Positions 27,768 through 35,677 of a stretch of DNA of 64,000 nucleotides are shown here, in pieces. The notes beneath the pieces were generated by a model. It saw only the letters and a list, made by a program, of their open reading frames with translations. It ran no database searches and was not told where the DNA came from. Source of the stretch: Flavobacterium sedimenticola (GTDB lineage Bacteria; Bacteroidota; Bacteroidia; Flavobacteriales; Flavobacteriaceae); NCBI RefSeq assembly GCF_030053345.1, contig NZ_JASGBP010000001.1:682001-746000 (forward strand), read 5' to 3'. Numbering within the stretch: position 1 is the first letter of the stretch; every line of letters begins with the position of its first letter. The position numbers were made by a program, and so were the translations under genes.

Positions 27768-27817
27768 GTTCTCGATACAATTTTCACTCCACTGCGTTCC
27801 GTGAAAACCACTCGAAC
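27768..27817. repeat. Palindromic intergenic element (GTTCTCGA...TCGAAC)
   Basis: Imperfect 50-bp palindrome: GTTCTCGA and TTTTCAC on the left pair with GTGAAAA and TCGAAC on the right. It is unrelated to the heptamer/octamer arrays. One clear copy in the window. Confidence 0.65.
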
Positions 27818-27823
27818 CGACGA

Positions 27824-27867
27824 ACCCAGCAACTTTAAACCCGTAACTCGCAACCCGCAACTTTCAA
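27824..27867. repeat. Degenerate heptamer array (CCCGCAA class), W9
   Basis: CCCGTAA, CTCGCAA, CCCGCAA, CTTTCAA, CTA. It runs directly into the lrp stop codon (27868 on the minus strand). Same heptamer as W6 inside leuS. Confidence 0.75.
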
Positions 27868-28338
27868 CTAAAGTTGAATCTGACGTTCCAACTGTTGCTC
27901 TAACGAAATAAAAGTCTCCGTTCTCGAAACACCTTGAATGGGTTGGATTTTTTTGTTGAGCAATTGCATCAAATGTTCGTTGTCGCGGCAAATGATTTTG
28001 ATGAGAATACTCCAGTTGCCGGTAGTGTAGTGGCATTCTAACACTTCGGGAATTTTTTTGAGTTCGCGCACGGCATCGGAGTTGCTCGAGGCTTTGTCGA
28101 GGTAAATCCCGATAAACGCCATGGTTTTGTAACCTAAGACTTTGTTGTCAATCACAAATTTGGAGCCCGAAATAACGCCGGCCTCTTCGAGTTTGCGCAG
28201 GCGTTGGTGAATGGCTGCACCGGAAATTCCGATTTTGTTGGCGATTTGTAAAATGGGTTTTCGGGCATCTTCCATGAGGTCGCGCAGGATTTCTTTGTCG
28301 ATGCCGTCTATCTCTATTTGTAGCTGGTTAATTTTCAT
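27868..28338 (-). CDS. Lrp/AsnC family transcriptional regulator
   Basis: 156 residues: N-terminal winged-helix DNA-binding domain (about 1-60; I-D-x-x-I-L-R-D-L-M-E-D-A-R and I-S-x-x-x-I-H-Q-R-L-R-K-L-E-E-x-G-V-I) and C-terminal RAM ligand-binding domain (about 70-150). Such proteins sense amino acids. The next gene upstream is a saccharopine dehydrogenase-like enzyme on the same strand, so a role in lysine or other amino-acid metabolism is possible but inferred. An inverted repeat just upstream may be an autoregulatory site. Confidence 0.93.
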   Translation of the reverse strand: MKINQLQIEIDGIDKEILRDLMEDARKPILQIANKIGISGAAIHQRLRKLEEAGVISGSKFVIDNKVLGYKTMAFIGIYLDKASSNSDAVRELKKIPEVLECHYTTGNWSILIKIICRDNEHLMQLLNKKIQPIQGVSRTETFISLEQQLERQIQL

Positions 28339-28351
28339 AGTTTAAAACTTT

Positions 28352-28375
28352 AAAGTAAAAATAGTAATTTACTTT
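28352..28375. promoter_or_regulatory. Inverted repeat upstream of lrp, possible operator
   Basis: AAAGTAAA (28352-28359) and TTTACTTT (28368-28375), an 8-bp inverted repeat with 8-bp spacer, 14 bp upstream of the lrp start. AT-rich symmetric sites are usual for Lrp-type proteins; binding is inferred. Confidence 0.45.
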
Positions 28376-28389
28376 ATATTTAAAATAAA

Positions 28390-28419
28390 AAAACCAAAAT
28401 CGGTTAAGATTTTGGTTTT
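28390..28419 (-). terminator. 12-bp hairpin between the dehydrogenase and lrp genes
   Basis: AAAACCAAAATC (28390-28401) / GATTTTGGTTTT (28408-28419), perfect 12-bp stem with 6-base loop and flanking A/T runs. It could terminate minus-strand transcripts from the upstream dehydrogenase gene before the lrp promoter. Confidence 0.65.
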
Positions 28420-28456
28420 ATACTATTGCCCGCTGAAAAGAAAACGGAAACCTCTT

Positions 28457-28534
28457 TAGCCCTGATGGGAGTGGCACGGAGTAAAACGGACAGCAGGAAT
28501 TACCCTGCCAAAAATGCCCGAGCCATTCGCTTCC
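28457..28534 (+). repeat. Dispersed imperfect-palindromic element, copy D
   Basis: TAGCCCTGATGGGAGTGGCAC, short spacer, CGGACAGCAGGAATTAC, then GCCCGAGCCATTCGCTTCC. A compact copy of the family that defines both ends. Confidence 0.85.
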
Positions 28535-28542
28535 AAGTATAT

Positions 28543-28569
28543 CAGCAACTCAGTTTCTCAGCTACTTTG
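28543..28569. repeat. Short octamer array (CAGnnnCT class), W10
   Basis: CAGCAACT, CAGTTTCT, CAGCTACT, TTG. Three units directly after element D, reaching the stop region of the dehydrogenase gene. Confidence 0.6.
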
Positions 28570-29943
28570 TTAATTTCCTAACAATCGGTCCGGATTGTAG
28601 CCGATATACGGCATTTCGGTTTCTTTGAAAATCACGCCGAAGGTTTCCAATTCTTTTAAGATGGGGTTGTATACTTCGGGACGGATGGGCAGTTGTACGC
28701 CCGGTGTTTTGATGTTGCCGTTGAGGATTTGTAGGGTCGCCATAGCCACCGGTAACCCTACGGTTTTAGCCATGGCGGTATAGGTTTGGTCGTCGCCGAT
28801 GCAAACCATTTTGGAGTCGATTTGCTTGCGCTCGCCGTTAATTTCGTACCCGAATTTGTGGTACATCACAATCATGTCTTTGTCTTCGGGTTGGAGCGAC
28901 CAACTGTCGTTGAGGATGCGTTCGAGAATTTGCGCCGGTGTGGCATTTTTAAGTCCGACCTTTTTATTGGGGTTAAACAAATCGAGTTCGAGCAGTTTGT
29001 CCCACATGATGTCGTCTTGTTCGATGCCCAATTGCAATCGGGTTTTGATTTCCACCGAATCGGTTGGCGAATAGGGCAGGAACGAATTGATGAAATCGCG
29101 GTAGCTCATGTTTTCCGAGTCTTCCATCACATAGGTATCATCGGTCATACCCAATTGTACAAACATATTCCAGGCTTTCGAGAACCCTACGCGACGAATG
29201 GTGCCGCGGTACAACGTGAGTACGTCGTCTAAGCCGTATACGCTGCGGTATTTGAGCGAATCGCGGTTGGCGTAGCCTTCAAATTTGCCGTAACCTTCCA
29301 CTTCCAAGAACTCCGTTCTGCGGAACAGTTTGTGGTACGGGATGTATTTGTATTTGCCTTCTTGGATGAATTTGGAAGCGCCGCCCTGACCGGCTAAAAC
29401 CACATTACGCGGTGCCCAAGTGAATTTGTAGTTCCACAAATTGGTGTCGCTTTCGGGCGCTACTAAACCGCCGCAGAACGATTCGAATAAAATCATCTTG
29501 CCGCCTTTGGCTTTAATCTCGTCGATGACTTTCATGGCACTCATGTGATCGATTCCCGGGTCGAGTCCTATTTCGTTCATAAAAATCAAGCCTTTGGCTT
29601 TCACTTCGGCATCCAGACTTTGCATAGCGTCGGAAACGTAAGAGGCCGTGACCATGTTTTTTCGGAACGTCACACAATCTTTGGCGACTTCAATATGCAT
29701 GTGCGCCGGCAGCATCGAGATGACGATGTCGGCTTTTTGGATTTCGGCTTGACGTTGGGCTGCGTTGTTAATGTCGAGTGCAATAGCCGTGGCGTTTGGA
29801 TGGTTGTTGGTTTTGCGTTGCGCCAATTCCAAAGACAAATCGCCTAGGGTAAGGTGTATATTTTCTTCGTAGGATTTGTTTAAGAGGTATTGTATTAAGG
29901 ACGATGCGGAACGACCGGCACCGATGATTAGGATATGTCTCAT
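28570..29943 (-). CDS. Saccharopine dehydrogenase/reductase-like protein
   Basis: 457 residues from the ATG at 29943 (MRHILIIGAGRSASSL); the frame to 30000 is untranslated leader. N-terminal Rossmann fold with G-A-G-R-S-A motif (residues 7-12), and the family's N-E-I-G-L-D-P-G-I-D-H-M segment near the substrate site. Family members interconvert saccharopine with lysine or with glutamate and aminoadipate semialdehyde. The exact reaction cannot be fixed from sequence. Neighbouring lrp suggests amino-acid-responsive control. Confidence 0.85.
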   Translation of the reverse strand: MRHILIIGAGRSASSLIQYLLNKSYEENIHLTLGDLSLELAQRKTNNHPNATAIALDINNAAQRQAEIQKADIVISMLPAHMHIEVAKDCVTFRKNMVTASYVSDAMQSLDAEVKAKGLIFMNEIGLDPGIDHMSAMKVIDEIKAKGGKMILFESFCGGLVAPESDTNLWNYKFTWAPRNVVLAGQGGASKFIQEGKYKYIPYHKLFRRTEFLEVEGYGKFEGYANRDSLKYRSVYGLDDVLTLYRGTIRRVGFSKAWNMFVQLGMTDDTYVMEDSENMSYRDFINSFLPYSPTDSVEIKTRLQLGIEQDDIMWDKLLELDLFNPNKKVGLKNATPAQILERILNDSWSLQPEDKDMIVMYHKFGYEINGERKQIDSKMVCIGDDQTYTAMAKTVGLPVAMATLQILNGNIKTPGVQLPIRPEVYNPILKELETFGVIFKETEMPYIGYNPDRLLGN

Positions 29944-29987
29944 GCGTTTGTTTGTTGTTGGCCGTAAAGGTATGAATTTGATTCCAC

Positions 29988-30016
29988 AAAAAAAGCGCAT
30001 CGGAGGAGATGCGCTT
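29988..30016 (-). terminator. Terminator of the 30021-30344 gene
   Basis: On the minus strand AAGCGCAT-CTCCTCCG-ATGCGCTT followed by TTTTT, 5 bp past the stop. Confidence 0.85.
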
Positions 30017-30020
30017 GGTG

Positions 30021-30344
30021 TTATTCTAACCCTTCGAGTTCTTCAAGCTCTTTTTGGGCTTCTTTTTTGGTTTCCATTTTTTGTTGTTCAAATTGAGTAT
30101 CGGTGGCCACTTCGTCTTTAATTAAAAGTGTTTTTCCCAATACCACAGCGGAACACAAGGCTCCGATAAACAAAACTACTTTAGGTATTTTTTTTTGATG
30201 GTCTTCCGATTTGACCAACGTCAGCAAACCGAAAACCAAAGCGAGTCCGATAGGAAGAAACGCTAACGTGTCCATAGGCAATGCTGTGAAAACTATACCC
30301 AACACACCGAAAATACAACTTAAAATTAAAAACAGTTTTCTCAT
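30021..30344 (-). CDS. Small membrane protein of unknown function
   Basis: 107 residues: N-terminal hydrophobic segment (4-20), a second (26-44), a third (55-73), then a charged helix of E/K/Q (about 85-107, likely coiled coil). Not recognised. It lies 7 bp downstream of the DUF3108 gene on the same strand, so the two are probably cotranscribed. Confidence 0.7.
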   Translation of the reverse strand: MRKLFLILSCIFGVLGIVFTALPMDTLAFLPIGLALVFGLLTLVKSEDHQKKIPKVVLFIGALCSAVVLGKTLLIKDEVATDTQFEQQKMETKKEAQKELEELEGLE

Positions 30345-30351
30345 AAAAGGG

Positions 30352-31113
30352 TTATATTCCGGTAGCTGAGGTTAATACTAATTGTCCGGTTCCGACCGGA
30401 ATACTGAATTTGAGTAAGGCCGGAATTTTTTTAGCATCGGCTGTCAGCCAAATCAGGTTTTTGTCTTTACCGCGGAGCGCATCGGTTTTAGCACCGATAG
30501 AAATTTTGTAACACGGTTTTTGGCCTAAGTTTCCGGCATTAACGGTTTCCTTACCCATATATTTGAGGGTAACCGGAACTTGTTTTTCATCAAAAACAAT
30601 CATGAGCGATTGTGTTTGGCCTTCTTTCATTTTGCTGAAATCGAGCGTACGTACTTTGTACAACATTGAAATTACATCTTGCGTTGAGCCACCGATGGTA
30701 AACGTTTTTTGGGTTTCGGGACGGTTTCTTTTTTTTACGGTACTGTTCACCGTGTTTCCTTTAAAGGTGTATTTTTCTTTTTTGGTATACCCGCCTTCGT
30801 CGATGCTTCTTTTATATAAACTTGGCTTCAGATTGGTCGGATTTACATAGGATTCGTAAATGTCTCTAATCTTAAAGAAAGAATCCCATTTGCTGTAAGT
30901 AGACAATTCGCAGCTTAAATGCAGATAGGTGTTTTTGGAAGTAGCCACCGTTTCGGTACTCATGGTAACCTGTGCCAATTGTGTCATTAAACCGCTCATA
31001 TTATAGGAACCGGCATACACTAATTTTTCGCCGGCTTTGATGGCAGGGTTGCTTTGAGGCGCAAATGCGCTCAACAAAAAAGCTGTGCCTAAACATAACA
31101 GTAATCGTTTCAT
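30352..31113 (-). CDS. DUF3108 domain-containing exported protein
   Basis: 253 residues with a signal peptide (1-20, ending S-A-F-A). The G-E-K-L-x-Y-x-G-S-Y-N start of the mature part and the W-L-T-A-D-x-x-K-I-P C-terminal motif match DUF3108, a periplasmic or outer-membrane-associated beta-rich family of unknown function. ATG start; a TATATTTG -7 box lies 18 bp upstream. Confidence 0.82.
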   Translation of the reverse strand: MKRLLLCLGTAFLLSAFAPQSNPAIKAGEKLVYAGSYNMSGLMTQLAQVTMSTETVATSKNTYLHLSCELSTYSKWDSFFKIRDIYESYVNPTNLKPSLYKRSIDEGGYTKKEKYTFKGNTVNSTVKKRNRPETQKTFTIGGSTQDVISMLYKVRTLDFSKMKEGQTQSLMIVFDEKQVPVTLKYMGKETVNAGNLGQKPCYKISIGAKTDALRGKDKNLIWLTADAKKIPALLKFSIPVGTGQLVLTSATGI

Positions 31114-31130
31114 GGAAATAAAATAAGGTG

Positions 31131-31138
31131 CAAATATA
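31131..31138 (-). promoter_or_regulatory. -7 box of DUF3108 gene
   Basis: TATATTTG on the minus strand, 17 bp upstream of the ATG at 31113. Confidence 0.65.
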
Positions 31139-31238
31139 AAGTTTTAACAAAAATGGCTGACCAAAAGAAAAGTGAAATTTCTTTATTTCTAAAAAGATAA
31201 CGGATAAATTTGTGGTTTTGTATTTTAAATGAGTTCTC

Positions 31239-31625
31239 ATGGAAAGAAAAATTACGATTACGGCGCTTTTATTGGGTGTTACGGCTATTATTTTAGGTGC
31301 TTTCGGAGCGCATGCGTTGAAGCAGCATTTATCGTCCGAGGCGTTGATTACTTTTGAAACCGGTGTGAAATACCAAATGTACCACGCCTTGTTTTTATTG
31401 TTTTTGGGGCTTACGGTTGCGGTGGATGAAAAAGCCAAGAAAATGGTTTTTAATGCGATTCTTTTGGGCGTGATTTTCTTTTCGGGGTCGATTTATTTGT
31501 TGGCCACAAAAACCATTACGGGAATCGACTTTAAACCATTGGGTATCATTACGCCTATAGGCGGAACCTTGTTAATAGTGGGATGGATGATTTTATTGCG
31601 TCAAATGGTGAAGCGTCAAAAATAA
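31239..31625 (+). CDS. DUF423 family membrane protein
   Basis: 128 residues with four TM helices. The [10 protein letters not shown] segment after TM1 and [13 protein letters not shown] motif are the DUF423 signature (E. coli YgdD relatives). Function unknown; inner membrane. ATG start. Ends about 80 bp before the pckA start. Confidence 0.88.
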   Translation: MERKITITALLLGVTAIILGAFGAHALKQHLSSEALITFETGVKYQMYHALFLLFLGLTVAVDEKAKKMVFNAILLGVIFFSGSIYLLATKTITGIDFKPLGIITPIGGTLLIVGWMILLRQMVKRQK

Positions 31626-31664
31626 TATTTTGCTAAAAAAAATACTTTCTGACAATATAATTTT

Positions 31665-31672
31665 TACCTTTG
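31665..31672 (+). promoter_or_regulatory. -7 box of pckA promoter
   Basis: TACCTTTG, exact TAnnTTTG match, 35 bp before the ATG at 31708. The longer open frame from 31630 runs through it and is rejected. Confidence 0.7.
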
Positions 31673-31707
31673 TTGCCTCATTCATAATACAACACAAACT
31701 AAATTTT

Positions 31708-33333
31708 ATGGAGAACTACGCTCAAATTACGAAATCGATTTCGTTGGAAAAATACGGAATCAAAGACGTTCAAGAAATCATCCACAATCCTTCCTTTGAA
31801 AAATTATACAACGACGAATTAAATCCGAATTTAACCGGATATGAAAAAGGACAATTAACCGAATTAGGCGCTGTAAATGTAATGACCGGCGTATTCACCG
31901 GACGTTCTCCAAAGGACAAATACATTGTAAAAGATGCGGTTACCGAAAATACCATTTGGTGGAATTCAGATAAGGCTGCCAATGATAACAAACCGATTTC
32001 TCAACATACCTGGGAAGCGTTAAAGACAACCACTGCGGATCAACTTTCAGGAAAAAAATTATACGTGGTAGATGCTTTTTGTGGGGCTAATGAAAATACC
32101 CGTTTGAAAGTACGCTTTATTATGGAAGTAGCGTGGCAGGCGCATTTTGTGACCAACATGTTCATCCGTCCGACGGCAGAAGAGTTGGCTCATTTTGGGG
32201 AACCTGATTTTATTGTGATGAACGGTTCTAAAACGTCTTTCAAGGACTACGCTGCTCACGGATTAAATTCTGAGGTTTACATTGCCTTTAATTTAACCGA
32301 AAAAATGCAGTTAATTGGCGGTACTTGGTACGGTGGCGAAATGAAAAAAGGCATGTTTGCCATGATGAATTACTACTTGCCGTTGCAAGGAATTGCGTCG
32401 ATGCACTGTTCGGCCAATAAAGGGAAAGACGGTGATGTGGCAGTTTTCTTCGGATTATCCGGTACAGGAAAAACCACTTTGTCTACCGACCCAAAACGTG
32501 AATTAATCGGAGACGATGAGCACGGTTGGGATAATGAAGGCGTTTTCAATTTTGAAGGCGGTTGTTATGCCAAAACTATCGATTTAAGTAAAGAAAACGA
32601 ACCGGATATTTATGGGGCTATCAAAAGAGATGCGCTATTGGAAAATGTAACGGTTGATGCCGATGGTGTGATTGATTTCAAAGATGGTTCGGTAACGCAA
32701 AACACGCGTGTTTCGTACCCGATTTATCACATTCACAATATAGTTAAACCGGTTTCGAAAGCCGGACACGCAACCAAAGTAATCTTTTTAACCGCAGATG
32801 CTTTCGGAGTAATGCCGCCGGTTTCTAAATTAACTCCGGAGCAAACACAATACTATTTCCTTTCCGGATTTACGGCCAAATTAGCCGGAACCGAAAGAGG
32901 TGTAACGCAACCGGAACCTACTTTTTCGGCTTGTTTCGGGAAAGCCTTTTTGACGTTACATCCTACCAAATACGGAGAGGAATTGGTTAAGAAAATGGAG
33001 GAGCATCACGCGACTGCTTATATGGTAAACACGGGATGGAACGGAACGGGGAAACGCATTTCGATTAAAGACACGCGCGCGATTATTGATGCAATCCTAG
33101 ATGGTTCCATTGAAAAAGCCCAAACCAAAACTATTCCGGTATTCAATTTGACCGTGCCAACAGCCTTACACGATGTGAATTCGGCTATCTTAGATCCGAG
33201 AGATACCTATGAGAATGCTCAAGATTGGCAAGACAAAGCTACCGATTTAGCGTCTCGTTTTATCAAAAACTTTGTACAATATACCGATAATGAACAAGGT
33301 CAAAGCTTGGTTAAAGCCGGGCCGCAATTATAA
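31708..33333 (+). CDS. pckA: Phosphoenolpyruvate carboxykinase (ATP)
   Basis: 541 residues from the ATG at 31708. Converts oxaloacetate and ATP to PEP and CO2 in gluconeogenesis. The ATP-type P-loop GLSGTGKT is at 249-256 and the metal/kinase-2 motif GDDEHGWD at 268-275; the R-S-P-K-D-K motif near residue 66 is also intact. Monocistronic with its own promoter and a bidirectional terminator. Confidence 0.97.
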   Translation: MENYAQITKSISLEKYGIKDVQEIIHNPSFEKLYNDELNPNLTGYEKGQLTELGAVNVMTGVFTGRSPKDKYIVKDAVTENTIWWNSDKAANDNKPISQHTWEALKTTTADQLSGKKLYVVDAFCGANENTRLKVRFIMEVAWQAHFVTNMFIRPTAEELAHFGEPDFIVMNGSKTSFKDYAAHGLNSEVYIAFNLTEKMQLIGGTWYGGEMKKGMFAMMNYYLPLQGIASMHCSANKGKDGDVAVFFGLSGTGKTTLSTDPKRELIGDDEHGWDNEGVFNFEGGCYAKTIDLSKENEPDIYGAIKRDALLENVTVDADGVIDFKDGSVTQNTRVSYPIYHIHNIVKPVSKAGHATKVIFLTADAFGVMPPVSKLTPEQTQYYFLSGFTAKLAGTERGVTQPEPTFSACFGKAFLTLHPTKYGEELVKKMEEHHATAYMVNTGWNGTGKRISIKDTRAIIDAILDGSIEKAQTKTIPVFNLTVPTALHDVNSAILDPRDTYENAQDWQDKATDLASRFIKNFVQYTDNEQGQSLVKAGPQL

Positions 33334-33354
33334 TTCCAACTAATCTAACCAAAG

Positions 33355-33384
33355 AAAAAGCCATTCAAATTGAATGGCTTTTTT
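33355..33384. terminator. Bidirectional terminator between pckA and hemD
   Basis: AAAAA-GCCATTCAA-A-TTGAATGGC-TTTTTT: a perfect 9-bp stem with A-run on one side and T-run on the other, between convergent genes. Confidence 0.9.
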
Positions 33385-33405
33385 ATGTTTTGTAATAAGT
33401 AACGA

Positions 33406-34164
33406 TTACTTTCCTTTGTTGGCATCGGCAATGTATTTTTCCAAAGCCATAGTCATGGAAGGTGTTTCGGGTGTTGGTGCCAATATATCAATTCGCAGGC
33501 CGTGCTCCAACGCTTCTTTTTGAGTAGTGCTTCCAAAAACGGCAATACGGGTGTTGTTTTGTTTAAAATCAGGGAAGTTTTTAAACAATGATTTGATTCC
33601 GGTTGGACTGAAAAAAGCCAACACATCGTAGTACACATCGGCTAAATCAGACAAGTCACTCATAACCGTCTTGTAGAAAGTAGCTTGTGTCCAATCTACT
33701 TTTAAGTTGTTCAGGGTTTGCGGTACGTCATAATTTAATTGGTCCGACGCAGGCAAAAGGAACTTTTCGTCTTTGTATTTTTTAATCAGTGGCGATAAAT
33801 CGACAAAATCTTTTTGGCCGACATAAATTTTACGTTTTCGGTATACCACATATTTTTGCAGGTAAAAGGCGATGGCTTCCGATTGGCAAAAGTATTTTAA
33901 GTCTTCCGGTACTTTATAACGCATTTCTTCTGCTACCCTAAAAAAGTGATCTACTGAATTTCGACTGGTTAAGATGATAGCGGTAAAGTTATTGAGGTCT
34001 ATTTTTTGAGCTCTCACATCTTTTGCACTAACGCCTTCTACATGTATAAACGAGCGAAAATCAACTTTTACTTTGTGTTTTTGTTGCAGTTCAAAATAAG
34101 GCGAATTCTCGACTTTGGGTTCCGGTTGTGACACCAGAATTGTTTTCACTTTCAAATTTGACAT
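33406..34164 (-). CDS. hemD: Uroporphyrinogen-III synthase
   Basis: 252 residues. Cyclises hydroxymethylbilane in haem synthesis. The family is poorly conserved, but the HemD fold pattern is visible: T-I-L-V-S-Q-P-E-P at the start, A-I-I-L-T-S-R-N-S-V-D-H-F-F in the first domain, and V-L-A-F-F-S-P-T-G-I-K-S-L in the second. It starts 1 bp after the DUF4271 stop, so the two form an operon, a pairing common in Flavobacteriaceae. Confidence 0.88.
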   Translation of the reverse strand: MSNLKVKTILVSQPEPKVENSPYFELQQKHKVKVDFRSFIHVEGVSAKDVRAQKIDLNNFTAIILTSRNSVDHFFRVAEEMRYKVPEDLKYFCQSEAIAFYLQKYVVYRKRKIYVGQKDFVDLSPLIKKYKDEKFLLPASDQLNYDVPQTLNNLKVDWTQATFYKTVMSDLSDLADVYYDVLAFFSPTGIKSLFKNFPDFKQNNTRIAVFGSTTQKEALEHGLRIDILAPTPETPSMTMALEKYIADANKGK

Positions 34165-34165
34165 T

Positions 34166-34843
34166 TTAATGTGCTAAATTTTTTGTAATCAAATAATATA
34201 TAAAATAGTAGGGCGCTATTTCAAGTGCGCAAAGATACAAAATAAAATAAAACAGTTTACTCAGTAGTAAGTTTTGATAAATTTTCAAGGAAACAAAGTA
34301 AGAAAACAAGTTTATTATTAAAATCACACCAATAACGCAAAAAATCAAAACATTTGATGAATTATTGTTATAAAAAAGATAGATGTTTACCGGGAGCAGA
34401 AGCAAGCCGATAAACGTTCTGTAGCTTACTTTCTGTAAATTGAACTGTTCTGTGAATTCTTCGATGTTGAAAGTCGTGGCAATAATTTTTTCAATCAGAA
34501 ACTTTGACAGGACAAAAACACCGAAAAACGTAAAAATCCGTATAAAAAGCACCCAATCGGTTTTAGATACATGCCCGAAATGCGCTAAAACAAGCTGGAT
34601 GAAAAAGGAAAAGGAAATTACCTGAACAATAAACAGCAGAACGGTAAAGCCACTCATTAAATGGGAAGTGTCTTTATACACTTTGATGTATTTGTCGGAT
34701 ACTAAAATTTTCAGGAAGTCATTGAACCTTGTTTCAAACGCCGTACGGGTAATGGCTATTAAGACAAACGCAAAGAGGAAAAGAAAAGTGGCCCAATCTT
34801 TTGCTTCTAAAACCCTTGGCTGTAAAACAATTTCTGTCATCAT
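34166..34843 (-). CDS. DUF4271 family membrane protein
   Basis: 225 residues with six to seven TM helices. Bacteroidetes-specific family regularly found directly upstream of hemD; function unknown. Two adjacent ATGs (34843, 34840). The TATTTTTG box at 34849-34856 is only 5 bp upstream of the first, so initiation at the second ATG or a leaderless/near-leaderless mRNA is likely. Confidence 0.82.
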   Translation of the reverse strand: MMTEIVLQPRVLEAKDWATFLFLFAFVLIAITRTAFETRFNDFLKILVSDKYIKVYKDTSHLMSGFTVLLFIVQVISFSFFIQLVLAHFGHVSKTDWVLFIRIFTFFGVFVLSKFLIEKIIATTFNIEEFTEQFNLQKVSYRTFIGLLLLPVNIYLFYNNNSSNVLIFCVIGVILIINLFSYFVSLKIYQNLLLSKLFYFILYLCALEIAPYYFIYYLITKNLAH

Positions 34844-34848
34844 TGGCG

Positions 34849-34856
34849 CAAAAATA
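34849..34856 (-). promoter_or_regulatory. -7 box of DUF4271-hemD operon
   Basis: TATTTTTG on the minus strand, exact consensus, 5 bp upstream of the first ATG. Confidence 0.6.
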
Positions 34857-34915
34857 CTAATTTTTACCGGCTAAATTATTATAAAATTATTAAGAGGCTC
34901 GAGTGATAAAAAGTT

Positions 34916-34923
34916 TATTTTTG
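34916..34923 (+). promoter_or_regulatory. -7 box of mannosyltransferase-pyrC operon
   Basis: TATTTTTG, exact consensus, 18 bp before the ATG at 34942. It lies inside the longer open frame from 34903, which is therefore rejected. Confidence 0.65.
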
Positions 34924-34941
34924 CATCGAAGTATCTTTTTT

Positions 34942-35667
34942 ATGAGCGACGCTATTGTCATTATTCCTACCTACAACGAAATCGAGAACATCGAAAGCAT
35001 TCTTCGTGCTGTTTTTGCCTTGCCCAAATCATTTCATGTTTTAATTGTGGATGACAATTCGCCTGATAAAACGGCAGATAAAGTGATTGAGTTACAAAAG
35101 GAGTTTGACAATCGTTTGTTTTTGGCTATCCGAAAGAAGAAATCGGGTTTAGGAACGGCTTACGTTCACGGCTTCAAATGGGCGCTTCAAAACGATTATC
35201 AGTATATTTTTGAAATGGATGCCGATTTCTCTCATAACCCAAATGATTTAGAGCGATTGTATGCCGCGTGTCATGACGATGGGGCCGATTTGGCCATAGG
35301 CTCGCGTTACGTTACCGGGGTTAATGTGGTGAATTGGCCTTTGAGCCGTGTTTTGTTATCCTATTTTGCTTCGGTGTATGTGCGTATGATTACCGGCATG
35401 AAAATTATGGATGCCACCGCCGGATTTATATGTTATCAGAGAGAAGTATTGGAGAAAATCAATTTAGATGCCATCAAGTTTGTGGGCTATGCATTCCAAA
35501 TCGAAATGAAGTACCGTGCATTTGCCAAAAACTTTAAAATTAAGGAAGTGCCGGTCATTTTTACCGACAGAACCAAAGGCCAATCCAAAATGAGTGGTGC
35601 TATTATTAAAGAAGCCATCTTTGGCGTAATTTCGCTCCGATTCCGGAAATTTTTAAACCGTTTATAA
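34942..35667 (+). CDS. Polyprenol-phosphate mannosyltransferase (GT2 family)
   Basis: 241 residues from the ATG at 34942 (MSDAIVIIPTYNE). GT2 motifs: I-I-P-T-Y-N-E at 7-13, VDDNSPDKTAD, and the metal-binding MDADFSHNP; Q-x-K-M-S near the C-terminus fits the dolichol-phosphate-mannose synthase group without a membrane anchor. Transfers a hexose from a nucleotide sugar to a polyprenyl phosphate at the inner membrane. Sits 10 bp upstream of pyrC. Confidence 0.9.
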   Translation: MSDAIVIIPTYNEIENIESILRAVFALPKSFHVLIVDDNSPDKTADKVIELQKEFDNRLFLAIRKKKSGLGTAYVHGFKWALQNDYQYIFEMDADFSHNPNDLERLYAACHDDGADLAIGSRYVTGVNVVNWPLSRVLLSYFASVYVRMITGMKIMDATAGFICYQREVLEKINLDAIKFVGYAFQIEMKYRAFAKNFKIKEVPVIFTDRTKGQSKMSGAIIKEAIFGVISLRFRKFLNRL

Positions 35668-35677
35668 CGACACAACT

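Noticed and set aside
31630-31707. N-terminal extension of pckA
   Set aside because: It crosses a perfect TACCTTTG -7 box and does not match PckA N-termini; ATG at 31708 is used.
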